Below are positions 40,984-49,595 of a stretch of DNA of 64,000 nucleotides, piece after piece. Position 1 is the first letter of the stretch. Every line of letters begins with the position of its first letter. Below the pieces are notes generated by a model. The model was not told the origin of the DNA. It did no database searches and saw nothing but the letters and a program-made list of their open reading frames with translations. The stretch covers positions 62,001 through 126,000 of the forward strand of contig NZ_BMTQ01000001.1 in NCBI RefSeq assembly GCF_014649755.1, in the 5' to 3' direction. A program made the position numbers and the translations under genes. Origin of the DNA: Streptomyces litmocidini. Lineage in GTDB: Bacteria; Actinomycetota; Actinomycetes; Streptomycetales; Streptomycetaceae.

Positions 40984-42649
40984 GCGCGCCTTCGACCTGG
41001 GGCTGTGGCTGCTCCTCTGCGTGCCCGTCCTGCTGCGGTCGGACCCGGACGACGGCGGGAGCTGGACCCAGGTCGCCATCGGCGTGGCGGCCCTCGGCGG
41101 CTGCGTCGCGGCCGGCCGACGGTGGCCGCTGGTGCCGATCGCGGTCGTGGTCGCGGCGAGCCTGCCCGCGAGCCCGGAGCTGTTCACCCCCTCGTACAGC
41201 CTGGCGCTCGTCGCCTTCGGCTATCTGGCGGGGCGGCGGCAGGAGCAGACCCGGGCGGCGCTGTGGCTGTTCGCCGCGATCGCGGCGGCGGGGCTCGTCC
41301 TGACGGTCGTCGCGCACGCCTCCCTCGGCCAGTGGTTCACCCTGCTGCTGTCGCTGGCCCTCGCGGTCGTGGCGCCCTGGCTGATCGGCCGCTACATGCG
41401 CCAGTACGACCGGCTGGTGCGCAGCGGCTGGGAACTGGCCGACCGGATGGAGCGGGAGCAGGCGGCCGTCGCCGACCGGGAGCGGCTGCGGGAGCGTTCC
41501 CGGATCGCGGGCGACATGCACGACTCCCTCGGCCACGACCTGGCCCTGATCGCGGTCCGCGCGGGTGCCCTGGAGGTCGATCCGGCACTCGGCCCCGCCC
41601 AGCAGCACGCGGCCGGCGAGCTGCGGCGCGCGGCGGCGGACGCGACGGCCCGGCTGCGGGACATCATCGGCGTCCTGCGCGAGGACGACGCCGGGGCGCC
41701 GACGACCCCGCCCGGGGAGACGGTCGAGGAGCTGACGGCCCGCGCCCGGGCCTCCGGGCTGGCCGTCACGCTCGCCGCGGCCCCGGTGCCGAAGCTGCCG
41801 GGGATGTCGGGCCTCGCCCTGCACCGGGTGGTCCAGGAGGGCCTGACGAACGCGGCGAAGCACGCGCCCGGCGCGGCGGTCTCGGTCGCGGTCGCCGAGG
41901 ACGGGGCGAGCGTGCGGGTCCGGGTGGTGAGCGGACCCGGCACCCCGCCGGACGACACCGCGCCGACGGACCGTGCGCCGGACGCCCCGGCCAGCCCGGT
42001 CCGGGCCCCCGGCGGCACGGCCCGGCCCTCCGGGGGCACGGCCCGTCCGGGCCACTCCCCCGGCGGCGCGGCACAGAGGAACCAGGCCCCCGGCGGCACC
42101 GCGCGCCCGGGCCCCGGAGGGGACGGCGGGGCCGGCGGGACCGGGCTCGTCGGCCTCGACGAGCGGGTGCGGCTCGTGGGCGGATCGCTGGCGCACCGGG
42201 CCACCGGGGACGGCGGTTTCGTCCTGGAGGCCGTCCTGCCCCGGAACGCCCCGGCGCCGCTGCCGGCCGCGCCGCGCTCCGCGCGGGAACTGGACCGGGC
42301 CCGTCGCGAGGTCCGCAAGGGCCTCGCGCGGGCGATCTGGATCCCGCTCGCGCTCCTCGCCGGCCTCGGCCTGCTGATGGTGGGCGTCGCCCTGTGGACG
42401 CAGGCCCGGTCGTACCTGGAGCCGGAGGACTACGCCCGGATGCGGGTCGGGCAGTCGCTCGCGGAGATCGCCGAGGTCTCCGACGGGCTGCCCGACCGCC
42501 CGCTGGACGGCCGGCCGCAGCGCGCCCCGGCGGAGCCGTCCGGCATGGACGAGTGCCGGTACTACCGGTCCACGATGCTGGCCGCGATCCCGGTGTACCG
42601 GCTGTGCTTCGTCGACGGGCACCTCGCCGACAAGGCGAGGGTCCCGTAG
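40976..42649 (+). CDS. sensor histidine kinase with a low-complexity insert in the ATP lid
   Basis: A 557-residue HisKA_3 kinase that pairs with the upstream regulator. Four or so N-terminal helices (about residues 10-140), a phosphoacceptor His in GDMHDSLGHD (H182), and an ATPase with VVQEGLTNAAKHA as N box and GGTGLVGLDERVRL as G box. Between them, roughly residues 320-388, lies a Pro/Gly/Ala-rich stretch with PGGTARP repeats that replaces part of the lid. After the ATPase are one more helix (IWIPLALLAGLGLLMVGVALW) and an extracytoplasmic tail with two cysteines. Such a C-terminal tail is uncommon. Confidence 0.9.
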   Translation: MRERAFDLGLWLLLCVPVLLRSDPDDGGSWTQVAIGVAALGGCVAAGRRWPLVPIAVVVAASLPASPELFTPSYSLALVAFGYLAGRRQEQTRAALWLFAAIAAAGLVLTVVAHASLGQWFTLLLSLALAVVAPWLIGRYMRQYDRLVRSGWELADRMEREQAAVADRERLRERSRIAGDMHDSLGHDLALIAVRAGALEVDPALGPAQQHAAGELRRAAADATARLRDIIGVLREDDAGAPTTPPGETVEELTARARASGLAVTLAAAPVPKLPGMSGLALHRVVQEGLTNAAKHAPGAAVSVAVAEDGASVRVRVVSGPGTPPDDTAPTDRAPDAPASPVRAPGGTARPSGGTARPGHSPGGAAQRNQAPGGTARPGPGGDGGAGGTGLVGLDERVRLVGGSLAHRATGDGGFVLEAVLPRNAPAPLPAAPRSARELDRARREVRKGLARAIWIPLALLAGLGLLMVGVALWTQARSYLEPEDYARMRVGQSLAEIAEVSDGLPDRPLDGRPQRAPAEPSGMDECRYYRSTMLAAIPVYRLCFVDGHLADKARVP

Positions 42650-42658
42650 GGGGTCCGG

Positions 42659-45214
42659 CTACCTCAGGAGCACCCCCGCCCCCTCCCCCGTCGTCTCCGA
42701 CGGCAGGGCCACGAGGCCGAGCTCGGCCGGCCGGGCGAGCAGCGGATGGGCGGGCAGGACGCGGACCGTGCAACCGAAGGAGCCCGTCCGGTCGAGCTCC
42801 AGGGTGCCCGCGTAGGGCAGACGTCCCTCCAGGTCGGGTCCGCCCGCCGGCTTGAGGGTGACGGTCCGGGTGGCGGTGAGGGTGTCGTCGGCGTCCACGC
42901 GGCCGGTGACGGCCTGGACCTCGACGTCGTCGGGGCCGAGCGCGCCGAGCGCCACCCGGACCCGGACGACGGGCGTGGCGCCCAGCTCCGCGTCGTCGAG
43001 GTCGTCCGCGAGCCCGTCGCCGACCTCGACGTGGTCGACGGCCACCCGGGGCCAGGCCTCCCGGACCCGGGCCTTCCAGGCGGCGAGGTCCCGCGCCCGG
43101 GCCGGGGTGAGGGCCCGGCGGGCACCGGCGGCGGGCACGTACAGCTCCTCGACGTACTCGCGGACCATCCGGTCGGCGAGGACCTTCGGGCCGAGGTCGG
43201 CGAGGGTGCGCCGGACCATGGCGGTCCAGGCGGCCGGCACCCCGTCGGGGCCCCGGTCGTAGAAGCGGGGGGCGACCCTGCGTTCGATCAGCTCGTAGAG
43301 GGCGGCGGCCTCCAGGTCGTCGCGGCGGTCCTCGTCCGCGGCGGCCGCGCCGTCGGCGGTGGGGATGGCCCAGCCGAACTCGGGCCGGAACCACTCGTCC
43401 CACCAGCCGTCGAGGACGGAGAGGTTGAGGCAGCCGTTGAGGGCGGCCTTCATCCCGCTCGTCCCGCAGGCCTCCAGGGGACGCAGGGGGTTGTTGAGCC
43501 AGACATCGCAGCCGGGGTAGAGGCCGCGGGCCATCTCCATGCCGTAGTCGGGCAGGAAGACGATCCGGTGCCGGACGCGGGGGTCGTCGGCGAAGCGGAC
43601 GAGTTCCCGCACGAGCCGCTTCCCGCCGTCGTCGGCGGGATGGGCCTTGCCGGCGACGACGAGCTGCACGGGCCGCTCGGGGTGGAGGAGGAGGGAGCGC
43701 AGCCGGTCCTTGTCCCGCAGCATCAGGGTGAGCCGCTTGTACGAGGGAACGCGGCGGGCGAAGCCGATGGTGAGGACGTCGGGGTCGAGGACGGACTCGG
43801 TCCAGCCGAGTTCGGCGGCGGCCGCGCCGCGCTGCCGCCAGGAGGCCCGCAGCCGTTCCCGTACGTCGGCGACGAGCCGCTCGCGGAGGGTGCGGCGCAG
43901 TTCCCACAGCTCGTGGTCGCTCGCGTCGGGGTCGAGCCGGGCCACTTCGGGGGCGACCCAGGTGGGGGCGTGGACGCCGTTGGTGATGGAGGTGATCGGC
44001 ACCTCGTCGGCGTCGAGGCCCGGCCAGAGTCCGGCGAACATGGAGCGGCTGACGGCGCCGTGGAGGGTGGAGACGCCGTTGGCGCGCTGGGCGAGGCGCA
44101 GGCCCATGGCGGCCATGTTGAAGACGCCGGGTTCGCCGCCGAGCGGGGTCTCGTCGCCGAGGGCGAGGATCCGGCCGAGGTCGACGCCGGGGAGGGCGCC
44201 GTCGTCGCCGAGGTGGCGGGCGACGACGGCCCGGTCGAAGCGGTCGATGCCGGCCGGGACGGGGGTGTGGGTGGTGAAGACGGTCCCGGCCCGGACGGTC
44301 TCCAGTGCGCTGTCGAAGTCGAGTCCCTCGCCCTGGAGTTCGCGGACGCGTTCGAGGCCGAGGAAGCCGGCGTGGCCCTCGTTGGTGTGGAAGACCTCGG
44401 GGGCGGGGTGGCCGGTGAGCCGGGTGTAGGTGCGGACGGCGCGGACGCCGCCGATGCCGAGGAGCATCTCCTGGAGGAGCCGGTGCTCGCTGCCGCCGCC
44501 GTACAGCCGGTCGGTGACGGACCGTTCGCCGGGGGCGTTCTCCTCGACGTCGGAGTCGAGCATGAGGAGCGGGACGCGGCCGACCCGGGCGATCCACAGG
44601 TGGGCGTGGAGGCTGCGGCCGCCGGGCAGCGCGAGGGTGATCCGGGCGGGGCCGCCGTCGGCCTCCCGGAGCAGGGCGACCGGCAGTTCGCCGGGGTCGA
44701 GGACGGGGTACTGCTCCTGCTGCCAGCCGTCCCGGCCGAGGGACTGCCGGAAGTAGCCGTGCCGGTAGAGCAGGCCGACGCCGATCAGCGGGACGCCGAG
44801 GTCGCTCGCGGACTTGAGGTGGTCGCCGGCGAGGATGCCGAGGCCGCCGGAGTACTGGGGCAGGGCAGCGGCGACGCCGAACTCGGGCGAGAAGTAGGCG
44901 ACGGCGGCCGGGGCGTCCCCGGACAGGCCCTGGTACCAGCGGGGGGCGTGCAGATAGTGGTCGAGGTCCTCGGCGGCGGCGCGCAGCCGGGCCAGGAAGT
45001 CCTGGTCGGCGGCGAGCGCGGCGAGGCGGGGCGTTTCGAGGGCGCCGAGGACCCGGACGGGGTCGGCGCCGGTCAGGCCCTCGGGCGCGAGGGCGTCGAA
45101 GAGCGCCCGGGTGGGCTCGTGCCAGGACCAGCGCAGGTTGTGCGCGAGGTCGGCGAGGGGTCGAAGGGTGTCGGGGAGGACGGGACGCACGGTGAATCGA
45201 CGGATTGCCTTCAC
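42659..45214 (-). CDS. glgP: alpha-glucan (glycogen) phosphorylase
   Basis: Releases glucose-1-phosphate from the non-reducing ends of alpha-1,4-glucan. The 851-residue protein belongs to the short actinobacterial GT35 group. It has the N-terminal DUF3417-like LRPLADLAHNLRWSWHEPTRALF, active-site segments such as LPQYSGGLGILAGDH and GYFRQSLGRDGWQQEQYP, and the PLP lysine in ACGTSGMKAALNG. GTG 45214 is chosen because AAGGTGG lies seven bases upstream; the open frame beyond it is non-coding. It converges with the histidine kinase gene and is divergent in function with the glgE cluster, from which accessory genes now separate it. Confidence 0.95.
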   Translation of the reverse strand: MKAIRRFTVRPVLPDTLRPLADLAHNLRWSWHEPTRALFDALAPEGLTGADPVRVLGALETPRLAALAADQDFLARLRAAAEDLDHYLHAPRWYQGLSGDAPAAVAYFSPEFGVAAALPQYSGGLGILAGDHLKSASDLGVPLIGVGLLYRHGYFRQSLGRDGWQQEQYPVLDPGELPVALLREADGGPARITLALPGGRSLHAHLWIARVGRVPLLMLDSDVEENAPGERSVTDRLYGGGSEHRLLQEMLLGIGGVRAVRTYTRLTGHPAPEVFHTNEGHAGFLGLERVRELQGEGLDFDSALETVRAGTVFTTHTPVPAGIDRFDRAVVARHLGDDGALPGVDLGRILALGDETPLGGEPGVFNMAAMGLRLAQRANGVSTLHGAVSRSMFAGLWPGLDADEVPITSITNGVHAPTWVAPEVARLDPDASDHELWELRRTLRERLVADVRERLRASWRQRGAAAAELGWTESVLDPDVLTIGFARRVPSYKRLTLMLRDKDRLRSLLLHPERPVQLVVAGKAHPADDGGKRLVRELVRFADDPRVRHRIVFLPDYGMEMARGLYPGCDVWLNNPLRPLEACGTSGMKAALNGCLNLSVLDGWWDEWFRPEFGWAIPTADGAAAADEDRRDDLEAAALYELIERRVAPRFYDRGPDGVPAAWTAMVRRTLADLGPKVLADRMVREYVEELYVPAAGARRALTPARARDLAAWKARVREAWPRVAVDHVEVGDGLADDLDDAELGATPVVRVRVALGALGPDDVEVQAVTGRVDADDTLTATRTVTLKPAGGPDLEGRLPYAGTLELDRTGSFGCTVRVLPAHPLLARPAELGLVALPSETTGEGAGVLLR

Positions 45215-45321
45215 GTTGTCCACCTTCGCAGGCGAGTACGGAGCGGAGCGGGCGCACCACGCTGTGCGTCCGGCGTGCCGCTCCGACGGTAGGGCACGAC
45301 GTGCCCTCGGGCCACGGGGCG

Positions 45322-46689
45322 TCAGGCGGTGGGCACCGCCACGTCGTACGGGGAGCCCTGGTTGACGGCGGCCGGGTCGAAGGCGCCGGTGGCGGCGTAC
45401 CGGCCGGCGATGGCGGCGAGTTCCTCGGCGGGGATGACCTGGTGGATGTCGGTGAAGCCGTGCGGGGCGCGGGCGTGGGCGAGGTCGATGACGACCTCGG
45501 GGCCGAGCCGCCGGTTGGCGTGCTGGAGGGCGGTCATGGCGGGGCGGCGCTCGCGCTCGTACGCGGCGAGGCCCTCGGCGGGGTCGTCGGGGTGCCGGGC
45601 GAGGGCGTGGGCGAGGGCGCGGGCGTCCACGATCGACTGGGTCGCGCCGTTGGAACCGATGGGGTACATGGCGTGGGCGGCGTCGCCGATGAGGGTGGTG
45701 CGGCCGTGGGTCCACCGGTCGAGGGGGTCGCGGTCGACCATCGGGTACTCGTGCGCGGTGTCGGCGGCGCGCAGGACGGCGGGGACGCTGACGCCGTCGA
45801 ACTCCCAGCCCTCGTAGTGCGGGAGGAAGGTCTCGACGGGGACGGCGCGGTTCCAGTCGCCCCGCTGCCGCTCCTCGCCGCCGGCGGCCGGGGTGTCGGC
45901 GGGGCGGGCGAGCGCCCAGTTCACGAGGACCTCGCGGCCGGGTCCGGTGGGCCGGCCCACGGGGTAGACGACGGCCTTCTGCCGGTCGTCGCCCGCGATG
46001 AGCATGAAGGAGCCCACGGCCCGGGCGGGCATCCGGGACACGCCCCGCCACACGAGCATCCCGTTCCACGGGGGGCCGCCCTCGGCCGGGTTGAGGGCGG
46101 CGCGGACGGCGGAGCGGATGCCGTCGGCGCCGACGAGGACGTCCGGTTCGAGGGAGGCCCGGCCCCGGACGGGTCCTTCGCGGTGCTCCAGGCGCAGCCG
46201 GGGCCGCCCGCTCGGGAGCGGTTCGACGCCGGTCACCTTGACGCCGGTGACCAGGGCCGTGCTGCCGAGCCGGGCGCGGACGGCGCCGGCCAGGACCTGC
46301 TGGAGGTGGCCGCGGTGGACGGACAGCTGGGGCCAGCGGTAGCCGGCGCCGAGGCCGCGCGGTTCCCGGGATATCAGGCCGCCCGAGCGGTGGTAGTAAC
46401 GCAGCTCGCGGGTGCGCAGGGCGCCGGCCTCCAGGGCGTCGAGGAGGCCGAGCGCGTCGAGTTCGCGGACGGCGTTCGGCATCAGGTTGAGCCCGGCGCC
46501 GACGGGGCGGACGGCCGCGGCGGCCTCGACGACGGTGATCCGCTCGAATCCGGCGGCGTGCAGGGCGAGGGCGGCGGTGAGACCGGCGATGCCGCCCCCG
46601 GCGATGAGGATGTGGGGGCTGTGGCCGGGGTGGGCGCCGGCGCGGGGGGCCGCGGCGGCGTGGGGGGACGTGGAGGCGTGGGGGGACAT
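45322..46689 (-). CDS. PhzS-like FAD-dependent monooxygenase
   Basis: A 455-residue group A flavoprotein monooxygenase. Its FAD motif ILIAGGGIAGLTAALAL, the DG-type region VLVGADGIRSAVRA and the GD motif TLIGDAAHAMYPIGSNGA match the PhzS branch, and so do REVLVNWALA and DWNRAVPVETFLPHYEGW (from memory of PhzS). Such enzymes hydroxylate aromatic acids with NAD(P)H and oxygen. A Pro/His/Ala-rich N-terminal extension of about 25 residues precedes the fold. The ATG has AAGGAG upstream. It is the last gene of the operon with the PrnB-family and HpaB-fragment genes. Confidence 0.88.
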   Translation of the reverse strand: MSPHASTSPHAAAAPRAGAHPGHSPHILIAGGGIAGLTAALALHAAGFERITVVEAAAAVRPVGAGLNLMPNAVRELDALGLLDALEAGALRTRELRYYHRSGGLISREPRGLGAGYRWPQLSVHRGHLQQVLAGAVRARLGSTALVTGVKVTGVEPLPSGRPRLRLEHREGPVRGRASLEPDVLVGADGIRSAVRAALNPAEGGPPWNGMLVWRGVSRMPARAVGSFMLIAGDDRQKAVVYPVGRPTGPGREVLVNWALARPADTPAAGGEERQRGDWNRAVPVETFLPHYEGWEFDGVSVPAVLRAADTAHEYPMVDRDPLDRWTHGRTTLIGDAAHAMYPIGSNGATQSIVDARALAHALARHPDDPAEGLAAYERERRPAMTALQHANRRLGPEVVIDLAHARAPHGFTDIHQVIPAEELAAIAGRYAATGAFDPAAVNQGSPYDVAVPTA

Positions 46690-46710
46690 GGAGGCTGCTC
46701 CTTCGCGCGG

Positions 46711-47817
46711 TTACGCGGCCGCGGGGCCGACGGGGGTCACGGCGGGGCGGCGCCGCTCGGTCGCGCGGCGCACCATGGTCTCGTTCTCCCTGGTCAGGTC
46801 CAGGATCGAGCGCAGCAGCGCGACGGGGGCACCGCCGCTGCCCTCCTCGTACAGGCGTACGCCGTCGCTGTACGCCTTGCGGGCGATGCCGAGGTGGCGG
46901 GCCCGGAAGGTCTTCAGGATCCGCAGGACGCGGCCGAGCGCCTCGGCCGAGGCGGTGAGCGCGGGCGGCAGCCGGTCGGCGCCCTCCCAGCTGACGGCCG
47001 CCGACAGCTTGCCGACGGCGGAGACCCCGCCGCGGTGCCGGGCGTGGAAGGCGCGCCAGGACGGCAGGGCGTACGGCAGGGACTCGGTGAGGAAGGCGTC
47101 GTAGGCGGTGTCGGAGCGGTCGCACTGCCACAGCGTCAGGTCGACCAGCCAGAGCGGGACCTGGGCGGCGGCCGGGCCCAGGTAGTCGCGGCCCGCGATC
47201 TCGACCTCCTCGAAGTAGGGGCGGAGGGTGAGCGCGAAGTGCTCGGGCGGGACCTGCGCGACCGTGAGGTCGATGGAGTCCACCATCGTCCCCACGTGCC
47301 CGGCGATCCGGTGGAGGGCGGTGGCGAAGCCGGGGTCGTACGGTTCGAGGCGGGCGACCCGGGCGCAGTCGTCGAGGGCCGCGACGAGTCCGGGGAACAC
47401 CATCCGTACGGCGTCCTGGAGACGGGCCTCGGTGGGGTGGCCGGTGTAGGTGCGACGGCGGGGGCCCTCGGGGTTCCAGGTGGTGTAGTGGTGGACGGTG
47501 TCGCGGGGCACCATGTCGGTGCGGCGGCCGAGGAGTTCCAGGACGGGCAGGGCCTCGGGGACCGCGTGCAGCGGCTGCACGCCGTGCCGTTTCAGGGAGC
47601 CGAGCAGGATGCCGAGGTCCCGCATGGCGGCGAGCGCGCCGCCGACGCTCCACTGCGCGGCCCGGTCGATGTCGGGGACCAGGGCGCGCAGGGCGACGGT
47701 CAGGGCGGCGACGTCGGCCCGCGCGTTCATCGCGGGCACCGCGGCGAGCAGGGCGTCGGCGCCCAGCGGGTCGGCGGCGCGTATGTCCTCGGTCGTGTGA
47801 CGCGGGTCGCCGAGCAA
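46711..47817 (-). CDS. PrnB-family (DUF1864) heme enzyme-like protein
   Basis: A 368-residue all-alpha protein that I recognise as related to the monodechloroaminopyrrolnitrin synthase PrnB family, in the heme-dependent IDO/TDO superfamily. The most telling segments are PRDTVHHYTTWNPEGPRRRT at about 104-123 and YTGHPTEARLQDAVRMVFPG. H308 in KTFRARHLGIARKAY is the likely proximal heme ligand by position, since PrnB uses a histidine near residue 313. PrnB rearranges 7-chlorotryptophan to an aminophenylpyrrole. The start is probably TTG 47817 with GAGG about eight bases before it. The substrate here is unknown. Confidence 0.75.
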   Translation of the reverse strand: MLGDPRHTTEDIRAADPLGADALLAAVPAMNARADVAALTVALRALVPDIDRAAQWSVGGALAAMRDLGILLGSLKRHGVQPLHAVPEALPVLELLGRRTDMVPRDTVHHYTTWNPEGPRRRTYTGHPTEARLQDAVRMVFPGLVAALDDCARVARLEPYDPGFATALHRIAGHVGTMVDSIDLTVAQVPPEHFALTLRPYFEEVEIAGRDYLGPAAAQVPLWLVDLTLWQCDRSDTAYDAFLTESLPYALPSWRAFHARHRGGVSAVGKLSAAVSWEGADRLPPALTASAEALGRVLRILKTFRARHLGIARKAYSDGVRLYEEGSGGAPVALLRSILDLTRENETMVRRATERRRPAVTPVGPAAA

Positions 47818-47916
47818 AGGGGGCCTCTATTCTTCGGGGCTCGGTGCGCCGGGGGAAGGGGGGCTCACCGGCCGGGCGGTCATGGGGTGGGCATCGCGTC
47901 GTGGGGGGCGGTGGGG

Positions 47917-48306
47917 TCAGTACGGGTCGGGCACCCGGTCCTTCGGTGCCGCGGCCCGCGCCGGGAGGTGCGGACGCACGGAGAGCAGGGCGGCCAGGGC
48001 GGCGAAGGCGGCGCCGGTGAGCAGGGCGGCACGGCAGCCGGCGGTCTCGGCGGTCGTGCGGAAGGCCCGGCGGCGGGCGACGAGGTCCTCGTACGAGCGG
48101 GGGACGGCCCCGGCCCGGCGCACCCCGCCCCGGACGAGGACGGGGCGGTGCACGGGGTGGTCGGCGAGGTCGAGGAGTCCGGCGAAGGAGGCCGCGGTGG
48201 CACGGAAGGCGGGAGGGGCGGTGACGTCCTCGACGCGCTGCCCGTCGAGCCGGACCTCGCGCCCGTCGCGCAGTCCCTCCGGATACTCCTGCCCGGACCT
48301 CGTCAC
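47917..48306 (-). pseudogene. N-terminal fragment of an HpaB-type 4-hydroxyphenylacetate 3-monooxygenase
   Basis: The first 90 of 129 residues resemble the N-terminal helical domain of HpaB-type flavin-dependent monooxygenases: MTRSGQEYPEGLRDGREVRL, then GQRVEDVTAPPAFRATA and PRSYEDLVARRRAF. HpaB proteins are about 480-520 residues and contain the FAD and catalytic domains after this point. Here the similarity ends at about residue 90; what follows is one hydrophobic helix-like stretch (RAALLTGAAFAALAALL) and a short tail. It is either a remnant of a deleted gene or a small membrane protein derived from one. It heads the PrnB-PhzS operon, 172 bases after the AraC gene. Confidence 0.65.
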
Positions 48307-48386
48307 CGGTGTCTCGCCTCTCCTCGGGGGTCGCGGCTGTGCCGGTCCCGAGCCTCTCCGGGCGGCCCCGGCCGGACAATGAACGT

Positions 48387-48416
48387 CCGTCCAGGGGTCC
48401 TTAAGAACCGTCCAGG
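48387..48416 (-). promoter_or_regulatory. 21-bp-spaced direct repeat, possible AraC-type operator
   Basis: CCGTCCAGG occurs at 48387-48395 and again at 48408-48416, exactly 21 bases apart, two turns of the helix. It lies between the AraC-family gene and the start of the HpaB-PrnB-PhzS operon. AraC-type proteins commonly bind direct repeats of this spacing next to the -35 box. Confidence 0.55.
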
Positions 48417-48478
48417 AGATCCCGAAGATGTCAGGTCGGGCGGCCCGGAGGCGCCGGCCGGTCCCGGCCGGGGGCGGA

Positions 48479-49477
48479 TCAGGCGGCCCTGGCCTCTCCC
48501 GACCGGTACTCGCCGGGGGTCATCCCGAACCATTTGCGGAAGGCGAGGTGGAAGCCGACGGCGCTGCGGTAGCCGACCCGCTCGGGCACGGCGGACTGCG
48601 GGAGGGAGGTCTCGGTGAGCAGCCGGCCGGCCTCCTGCATGCGGCGGGCGGAGAGGTACCGGGCGGGTGACTCCCCGACGAGCTCGCGGAAGGCGGCGGT
48701 GAACGCCGAGCGGGACATGCCGACCTCGCGGGCGAGGGAGTCGATGGTCCACGGCTCGGCGAACCGGGTCGCCATCATGACGACCGCCCTGCTGATCCCG
48801 GGGTGGCGGAGCAGCGGCAGCGAGGCCGGGTTGTCGGCGAGCTCGCGGAGCAGCGGGCGGAGCGCGAGGACGAGCGCCATCTCGAAGGCGCGCAGCGTGA
48901 TGACCCGGTCGCCGGGGCCGACGGGCCGGTCGGGAGCGGCGAGCAGCCGGAGGGTGTCGCGGAGCAGCGGCTCGCGGTCGACCTGGTGGCGGTCGAGGAC
49001 GAGGGCCCAGGGCAGGGAGGTGTGGAGGCCGGTGGCGACGCCGGCGTCGTAGTGGAGCCCGGCGCACAGGAGGCGGCCCTCGGGCCCGTCGCCGCCGATG
49101 ACGATCTCGCCGGAGGTGCCGGGCCGTCGTTCGGGCAGGACGGCCTTGAGCGGGACGCCCTGGCGATCGGGCCGGTCGGAGAGGCGGTGCGGGGCTCCGG
49201 TGGGGAAGACGGCGAGGTCGCCGGCGCGGAGTTCGACGGGGGTCTCGTCGTCGGCGGTGATCCAGCAGGCGCCCTCGACGACGTAGTGGAGGACGGCGCA
49301 GCCGTGTTCGGCGTCCCCCTCGATGGCCCAGGGGGCGCGGACGTGCCAGCGGCTGTCGAAGACGCCGGTGAGCCGGAGGGGTCTGAGGAGTTCGCTCAGC
49401 AGGTCCTCGTGCTCGCCCTCGCGGGGAGGGTCGAGGGGGTCGCGCTGGTCGTGACGGTCGGTTCCCACGGTTTCCAT
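48479..49477 (-). CDS. AraC-family transcriptional regulator
   Basis: A 332-residue regulator with an N-terminal cupin-like sensing domain (AVLHYVVEGACWITAD, VELRAGDLAVFPTGAPHRL) and a C-terminal AraC/XylS DNA-binding domain: first helix-turn-helix ATRFAEPWTIDSLAREVGMS, then RMQEAGRLLTETSLPQSAVP followed by RVGYRSAVGFHLAFRKWFG, the second. The ATG has GAAGGA upstream. It lies upstream of the HpaB-PrnB-PhzS operon on the same strand and opposite to an NmrA-type gene 118 bases away, so it may regulate both. The ligand could be the aromatic substrate of the operon. Confidence 0.92.
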   Translation of the reverse strand: METVGTDRHDQRDPLDPPREGEHEDLLSELLRPLRLTGVFDSRWHVRAPWAIEGDAEHGCAVLHYVVEGACWITADDETPVELRAGDLAVFPTGAPHRLSDRPDRQGVPLKAVLPERRPGTSGEIVIGGDGPEGRLLCAGLHYDAGVATGLHTSLPWALVLDRHQVDREPLLRDTLRLLAAPDRPVGPGDRVITLRAFEMALVLALRPLLRELADNPASLPLLRHPGISRAVVMMATRFAEPWTIDSLAREVGMSRSAFTAAFRELVGESPARYLSARRMQEAGRLLTETSLPQSAVPERVGYRSAVGFHLAFRKWFGMTPGEYRSGEARAA

Positions 49478-49595
49478 GGACGATCCTTCAACTTCCGCCC
49501 CGGTTTGTTAATTGAACGGACGAAGCGGCCGCGGCGAGCCTGGAGGGACGCCGGCACGGCAACGGTGACAGCCTATCGAAGGGCCTCAGACACAC

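Noticed and set aside
47917..48306. Intact HpaB monooxygenase
   Set aside because: Only the N-terminal domain is present; the flavin-binding and catalytic parts are missing.
42659..48379. A single 1906-codon frame containing glgP and everything upstream
   Set aside because: Only the part from GTG 45214 down matches the phosphorylase; the remainder is the opposite-frame shadow of the FAD and PrnB genes.
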